DNA of 10,325 nt from Deltaproteobacteria bacterium. Lineage in GTDB: Bacteria > Desulfobacterota > Binatia > UBA9968. Shown here in pieces: positions 6,376 through 10,325 of this stretch. Location: NCBI GenBank assembly GCA_016844625.1, contig JAERMN010000068.1, forward strand, positions 1-10,325, written 5' to 3'. The number at the start of each line of letters is the position of its first letter. Positions within the stretch are counted from its first letter, which is position 1. A model generated the notes under the pieces. That model had not been told where the DNA came from and did not search any database. It worked only from the letters and a program-made list of their open reading frames with translations. The position numbers and the translations under genes were made by a program.

Positions 6376-6456
6376 TTACCGTTTGACGCCCACCAACTTC
6401 TGCGCTTCCTCGATCAGCGAATGATCGACGAAGTCGCTCACGATTTCCTTATCTGA
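6376..6456 (-). pseudogene. Remnant of the 3' end of a second substrate-binding-protein gene
   Basis: A short open stretch ending in TAA at 6376-6378 encodes DKEIVSDFVDHSLIEEAQ followed by KLVGVKR. It resembles the extreme C-terminus of NMT1/SsuA-type binding proteins and parallels FVDLSFLQELEK in the intact neighbour (FVDxSxxxExxK shared). There is no start or N-terminal domain: upstream sequence is already the 3' end of the 837-residue gene. About 25 codons remain, ending 22 bases before the start of the intact paralogue. The simplest reading is a former tandem pair whose first copy was deleted. The match is short, so chance cannot be excluded. Confidence 0.5.
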
Positions 6457-6478
6457 GCATGATCCGGTTTTCGTCCGC

Positions 6479-8992
6479 TTAACGATAGAGTTCTGGATCG
6501 GCGCCGGCGTCGGCGCCGGTGCGAATCTTGGGATAGAGCGAGATACCGCCGGGGCGGCCTTGGACCATGAAGTCGACAGGGATGAAGCCTTCGAGAAGGG
6601 GAATGGGTAACTGCACGCCGGCGAAAGCACCGCCGCGATCGCTGCCGATGGCGAGTTGATTGCCCCATAACCCGGTTGGCAGCGAACCGGTCAAGCTGAA
6701 GCGGCTTGCTGAAATACTTCCTTGGATCGGCGGTAGTTGGTATTTGCTGCCGGGATCGCGTTCGTTGTCGCTGAGCATTTGGCTGTCTAAGACTCTGGGA
6801 AAGTTGCCGCTCGGGCCGCCGGCTTCGCGCACCAAGGTGAAAGTCGTGTCCTCTCGTTCTTCGCCACCGGCGCCACGCCGTTCCCGTTCGGCGCGGACGA
6901 TCGAGCCAGGGAGATTTCTGATGCCGCCGACACTGTCTTTCGCGCGTCGGTTGACGTCGGACAGAGCGACTTGCAGATTTTTTTCGCGCATTGTGACGAA
7001 GAAGCGGTCGGTCGTGCTTTTGGCCAGAGAATAGCTTTCGCTGCGTACACCCCAGGGCGTCTGATAGTAAACGAGCATTTCATTATCGGCGACCAGATTG
7101 ATACCGCGGTCGGCGACCTCCATGTTTTGCGCCTTGCTGTCGAACAGAGTGGCTTTCAGGCCAAGGCCGCGCGGGCCGTACAGCTCTGGGTGCTCCATGA
7201 GAAACTGCTTGCTCATGCGCAGTCCCTGATTTTCTTCTTTGGCTAAGTTGGCCAGCGACTTCATCGCTTCGGCCGCGGCCGGCGTGTCGGGATGCTGATC
7301 GATCACGCGGGTGAGATAATATTCGCGCAGATCACGCTCACCGCTCTTACTCGCCGCGTTGAGAAGTGCCTTGGCCGATTTGTCCTGGAGCGCGGCGATC
7401 TTTTCTTTGGGTGATCCGGCCATCTCATGGTAGCTGATCGCTTTGTCGAACAGGCCGCGCTCTTCAAAGGCATTGGCGAGCACCTGGTACACATCCCGGG
7501 CGTTTTCCGAGTTCGGATGGTTACGCACGTAGGCGACGCCGGCATCGATCACCGGCTGGGCCGAAATCGGGTTGTTGGTCATCACGGTGTAAAAATTCGT
7601 CCCGACCATCAACGCGTTGGCCATGCCTAAGCTCGCCACTGCGGCGGGGCCGGCGGCGGCCATCGCGCCGGCGGCGAACAATAAGTTCTTGCGCAAAAAA
7701 TCTTCGCCGAACAAGACGTACTTCGCGGACTGAAGCTGGCGATCCGTGCGCGCGTCGCGAAAAGGCGTAAGCAGATTGTACTCGGGGCTTTGTAACAGCG
7801 CCGTGACGCGCTGCTTCAACTCTGGACTGCTGGAAGACTTGGCAAGATCCTCGAGAGTTTTCTTGGCCGCCTCGCGCCAACCTTTTAGTTCCAAGCCGAC
7901 GGACTCGGCGTCGCGAGCGGCATCGCCGAGCGGCTTGCCGCGGTATTTTCTGTCGAGATCGATAGCGACGCGCTGGATCTGGTTGCTATCGCGCAAGCTC
8001 AGCGCTTCGAGCAGCCTGCTGACATCTGCCTGTTGCTCGGGGCTGGTATTGGATTCGGTAAGCGCAGCTAAGGATTTTTTCTGCGCCGCTTCCTTTTCGC
8101 TGAGCGCCTTTTGGGCCTGCTGGCGCAGATTCTCAATATCCTTGGACTCGCCGTCTAAGTACGACGCCATCTCGCCATGAAACAGCGCTCTTTCAAAATC
8201 GCCCTTGGCCAGCGCTTCCTTGGCTCTGGCGAGTTGTTTACGTACCAGCACGTCTTTCTTTTTCTTGTCGAGAGCGGCGATTTCCTTGGCGATGGCAGCG
8301 TTCTTCGGGTCGTCGGGATAGCGCTTCAAATGATCGAGGTCGCGCGCTAGCGCCCGGCGCTCCTCGATCGCCATGTCGCGGTCCATGAGCGCATAGATTT
8401 GACTGACGGTGGTTTCAGCGGCGGCGCCAATGAAGTTGCCGGAAGCCACGCCGACCAAATCGACGGAGCTTAACAGGCGGTTCGCCAAGCCGCCCCAAAA
8501 ATTGGTCGAGCTCTGGCGCATGAGTTGCTCACTCTGATTGAGATCGTCACGGTTAATGATCGCTTCAAGATACTTTTGCCGGTTTGGTGTCGAGGAATTC
8601 TTCAGCGCGTTTTTCTGCGCGGCCAAATAGCGCTCGCGATCTTGAATCGTATTGTTGAGTAAATCCTGCGCGTGGTCGGTCAGTCCCGTGACCGTGCCAA
8701 GCTGTTTCTGTAGCCGGCTGTCTTCCGCTTGGAGCGATTGCAGATGGCCGGCCAACGATTCCTTGCGAAGGGTCAACGCGTCGATCAAAAGTTCGCGCGC
8801 GCGCTTGTCGGTTTCATCGGGAAAAAACTGCGGTGTCGTGCCGGCTTTCTCAAACGGATCGTAATCCGGCATGGGATTGAGAATCTTCTCCAATTCCAAT
8901 CGCCGTTCTTGAGCGCCGGCTGGCGTGACAGTCGCGGGCAAGAAGGCGAGCGCTAAAAAAAGCGCGAACAAGGCGAGCGCTTGACGTTTCAT
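6479..8992 (-). CDS. Large secreted helical/TPR-like protein of unknown function
   Basis: I do not recognise this 837-residue protein as a named family. A Sec signal peptide (1-27, cleavage after PAGA) sends it across the inner membrane. Residues about 60-130 and 205-310 are charged, heptad-like helices (coiled coil likely). TPR-like helix pairs appear near 253-280 (ALAKGDFERALFHGEMASYL) and 484-525 (YQVLANAFEERGLFDKAISY). An alanine/glycine-rich hydrophobic stretch at 437-465 may be a buried helix or membrane-associated. The final 150 residues are glycine- and beta-rich (SLTGSLPTGLWGNQLAIG, then VDFMVQGRPGGISLYPKI). An acidic/arginine-rich linker spans about 700-716. Start: ATG 8990-8992, overlapping the lipoprotein stop by ATGA, so translational coupling is likely. 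The architecture suggests a periplasmic scaffold or outer-membrane-associated assembly factor working with the lipoprotein (inference). GAGG lies nine bases before the start. Confidence 0.85.
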   Translation of the reverse strand: MKRQALALFALFLALAFLPATVTPAGAQERRLELEKILNPMPDYDPFEKAGTTPQFFPDETDKRARELLIDALTLRKESLAGHLQSLQAEDSRLQKQLGTVTGLTDHAQDLLNNTIQDRERYLAAQKNALKNSSTPNRQKYLEAIINRDDLNQSEQLMRQSSTNFWGGLANRLLSSVDLVGVASGNFIGAAAETTVSQIYALMDRDMAIEERRALARDLDHLKRYPDDPKNAAIAKEIAALDKKKKDVLVRKQLARAKEALAKGDFERALFHGEMASYLDGESKDIENLRQQAQKALSEKEAAQKKSLAALTESNTSPEQQADVSRLLEALSLRDSNQIQRVAIDLDRKYRGKPLGDAARDAESVGLELKGWREAAKKTLEDLAKSSSSPELKQRVTALLQSPEYNLLTPFRDARTDRQLQSAKYVLFGEDFLRKNLLFAAGAMAAAGPAAVASLGMANALMVGTNFYTVMTNNPISAQPVIDAGVAYVRNHPNSENARDVYQVLANAFEERGLFDKAISYHEMAGSPKEKIAALQDKSAKALLNAASKSGERDLREYYLTRVIDQHPDTPAAAEAMKSLANLAKEENQGLRMSKQFLMEHPELYGPRGLGLKATLFDSKAQNMEVADRGINLVADNEMLVYYQTPWGVRSESYSLAKSTTDRFFVTMREKNLQVALSDVNRRAKDSVGGIRNLPGSIVRAERERRGAGGEEREDTTFTLVREAGGPSGNFPRVLDSQMLSDNERDPGSKYQLPPIQGSISASRFSLTGSLPTGLWGNQLAIGSDRGGAFAGVQLPIPLLEGFIPVDFMVQGRPGGISLYPKIRTGADAGADPELYR

Positions 8993-9918
8993 CGGTTGAG
9001 CCTCGTCATTTTTTCAAGAAAGCCGCGCGCTGCTTCGATTTTACCCTGGGCCTCGATTTTTTCGACGATGCCGTCCACCTGTGCGACTTCGGAGTAAAGT
9101 TTGAGCGCGGATTTAATGAACTGGTCAAACACCTTGGAATCGAACGCTAAGCCTTCGGGATCGTACTGGGATGCATATTCTTTTGCAAGGAGCTGATAGA
9201 AGTCGCCGAAGTCGAGCAAATAGCGGTGGATGTTTTTGCTTTGCTGGTGCTTGGTCACCAACTGGCTGTAACCGACGATGACCAGTTGATTGCCTTCTTT
9301 GAGGCGGCCACGATTGGCTTCGACAAACGCGACTTTGGCTCGGTCGATGCGCTCCTCTTCGACCCGCGCCAAAAATTCATAGGGCGTTCCGCGGTGCCGT
9401 TTGATTAGGGTGTTCCAGGCTGCCACCTTTTCGTCCAGTCCGGCGATATACTTGAACGGGTCGTCGAGCGGAATCGTCCGATCAAAAATGCGCAGAAAGT
9501 TATCCAGAATCTCCGCGTTCTTCGCCGCCTCACCGCCCAATCGCCCCTCTGTTTCTCCCACCTTGCGGTACAGCGCCGCGGCTTGATCGTATTCCCGCAA
9601 GCGCTCGAGGGCGAGGGCTTTGTTGTACTGCACGATGTCGGCGTACTGGCCGCGATTCTTGCGCTCGTAATCGTCGAGGCGAATCAGCGTGGCCTTCATG
9701 ATATTGATGCCGGTCACGTCCTTCGGAATCGGAAAGCGATAGGTGTCTTCGCGCGCGAGGCGCTGAAAATCTTTGACGATGTCGAGCAGATCGCCAGCCG
9801 GCACGTAACGCGCTTCGGGTGTGGCGCTGCGCGACGAGCAGCCGGTATAGGAAAATAATAATAATGGAGCGAAAAGCGCGCTAACGAACGACCGTCGTAT
9901 TAAGCGAATAAAGCTCAA
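8989..9918 (-). CDS. TPR-containing lipoprotein of unknown function
   Basis: This 309-residue protein has a lipoprotein signal: basic N-terminus (RLIRR), hydrophobic core 11-24 and YTGC with C27 as the lipidated residue. A serine follows at +2, which in many Gram-negatives favours delivery to the outer membrane. The mature part is all helical. A TPR-like pair is visible at about 94-127 (YNKALALERLREYDQAAALY), and helices rich in charged residues run to the C-terminus. Only a TTG at 9916-9918 fits as start: the in-frame codons back to a TGA upstream contain no ATG or GTG, and the signal peptide begins exactly there. No clear Shine-Dalgarno precedes it. Its stop overlaps the start of the 837-residue gene by four bases, a strong sign that the two products act together. 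TPR lipoproteins often act as adaptors in outer-membrane assembly or polysaccharide export, but no specific pathway can be named here. Confidence 0.85.
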   Translation of the reverse strand: MSFIRLIRRSFVSALFAPLLLFSYTGCSSRSATPEARYVPAGDLLDIVKDFQRLAREDTYRFPIPKDVTGINIMKATLIRLDDYERKNRGQYADIVQYNKALALERLREYDQAAALYRKVGETEGRLGGEAAKNAEILDNFLRIFDRTIPLDDPFKYIAGLDEKVAAWNTLIKRHRGTPYEFLARVEEERIDRAKVAFVEANRGRLKEGNQLVIVGYSQLVTKHQQSKNIHRYLLDFGDFYQLLAKEYASQYDPEGLAFDSKVFDQFIKSALKLYSEVAQVDGIVEKIEAQGKIEAARGFLEKMTRLNR

Positions 9919-9972
9919 GGTCGAATTCGGCGTGAATAAATTTTCGCCAACCGCATAATGGAACCTGCGGGT

Positions 9973-10000
9973 ATTTTCCGAGAATTCGCCGACAAGTCAA
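9973..10000 (-). promoter_or_regulatory. Candidate sigma70-like promoter for the lipoprotein operon
   Basis: On the minus strand, TTGACT (9995-10000, 5/6 to the -35 consensus) is followed after 16 bases by GAAAAT (9973-9978, 4/6 to TATAAT). Transcription would begin near 9966, about 48 bases before the TTG start. The placement is right, but the -10 element is imperfect. Confidence 0.35.
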
Positions 10001-10063
10001 GGGAGAGGCGGACAATAATCGGGCTGCGGGCGGCAAAGTTATGAGGAAAGTCAGAGGGGAGTT

Positions 10064-10129
10064 CTCACCACGAAGGACACGAAGGGTTCGGATAATTAAG
10101 ACTCCGAACTTCGTGTCCTTCGTGGTGAG
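10064..10129. repeat. Near-perfect palindrome with CACGAAGGA micro-repeat arms (R4)
   Basis: A perfect 21-base inverted repeat (10064-10084 with 10109-10129) is extended, after a two-base GG bulge, by TTCGGA/TCCGAA, leaving a ten-base A/T-rich loop (10093-10102). The arm contains a CACGAAGG word repeated at 9-base spacing. It lies 60 bases downstream of the metallopeptidase stop and upstream of the lipoprotein promoter. It could help end the metallopeptidase transcript, but no T-run follows on either strand. Confidence 0.85.
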
Positions 10130-10189
10130 GTCGGGTTTTCTCATCCTGCGCGACGACTTAGGACCGCGCGCCGGATCGGCGAAAAATTC

Positions 10190-10325
10190 TTACGAAACGC
10201 CGCGTGCCGAGAAAGTATCGCACTGCTTCAGATCGCCGGTCTGGATGCCGGTGCGAAACCAGCGCACGCGCTGTTCGGCACTGCCATGGGTAAAACCGTC
10301 GGGGACGACGTAGCCTTGGGAACGT
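10190..10325 (-). CDS. ypfJ: C-terminal end of a YpfJ-type neutral zinc metallopeptidase (5' part outside the window)
   Basis: The last 45 codons of a leftward gene are present, ending in TAA at 10190-10192. They read YVVPDGFTHGSAEQRVRWF, then RTGIQTGDLKQCDTFSARGVS. This matches the very conserved C-terminus of the putative neutral zinc metallopeptidase family (PF04228; E. coli YpfJ), whose members end in a PxxFTHGSSxQRxxWFxxG...CDTF pattern. The zinc-binding HExxH motif, and any N-terminal membrane segment, would lie outside the window. Family members are typically single-pass membrane proteins with an unproven peptidase role. A large palindrome separates it from the lipoprotein operon, so it is probably a separate transcription unit. 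Confidence 0.8.
   Translation of the reverse strand, partial: RSQGYVVPDGFTHGSAEQRVRWFRTGIQTGDLKQCDTFSARGVS

Noticed and set aside
9881..10144. 87-codon minus-strand open frame across R4 and the lipoprotein leader
   Set aside because: It is created by the palindrome (TKDTKF-type reading of the CACGAAGG repeat), overlaps the promoter and the lipoprotein start in another frame, and shows no domain.

Overview
This window looks like chromosomal DNA from an uncultivated Gram-negative bacterium. It encodes a lipoprotein signal, Sec signal peptides and a twin-arginine signal, and its coding DNA has medium-high GC. The mix of genes (a stand-alone NMT1/SsuA-type solute-binding protein, an M20 deacylase, a D-2-hydroxyacid dehydrogenase, a RidA-like protein), together with many short imperfect intergenic palindromes, is typical of soil or sediment deltaproteobacteria-like, Tectomicrobia-like or Binatota-like genomes. 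That placement is inference. I see no rRNA, tRNA, CRISPR array, transposase or phage gene.

Left part (1-3727). An M20-family metallohydrolase runs leftward out of the window (1-1172). A 576-base gap with a large imperfect palindrome follows. Then come two rightward genes: a half-size ArsP_1/DUF318-type permease (1749-2249) and a Tat-exported PhoD-type phosphatase (2402-3685). Four back-to-back hairpins (2269-2390) lie between them. PhoD converges on the next gene.

Middle (3725-6456). All genes are on the minus strand, so transcription runs right to left: a 25-codon remnant of a substrate-binding protein, an intact secreted substrate-binding protein, a RidA-family protein lacking the usual catalytic arginine, and a D-2-hydroxyacid dehydrogenase. 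Small-molecule uptake followed by imine or keto-acid handling is a reasonable joint theme. However, two of the gaps contain long palindromes, so a single transcript is not certain.

Right part (6479-10325). A tightly coupled minus-strand pair overlaps by the four bases ATGA: a 309-residue lipoprotein with a TTG start and an 837-residue secreted helical/TPR-like protein with a beta-rich C-terminus. I recognise neither as a named family; together they look like a two-component envelope assembly. A sigma70-like promoter and an almost perfect palindrome lie upstream. The window then ends inside the last codons of a YpfJ-type neutral zinc metallopeptidase.

The most unusual feature of the window is architectural. 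Four of the gaps longer than 100 bases hold a palindrome whose arms are built from 8-9-base micro-repeats, each with a different core word, and a fifth gap holds the hairpin array.
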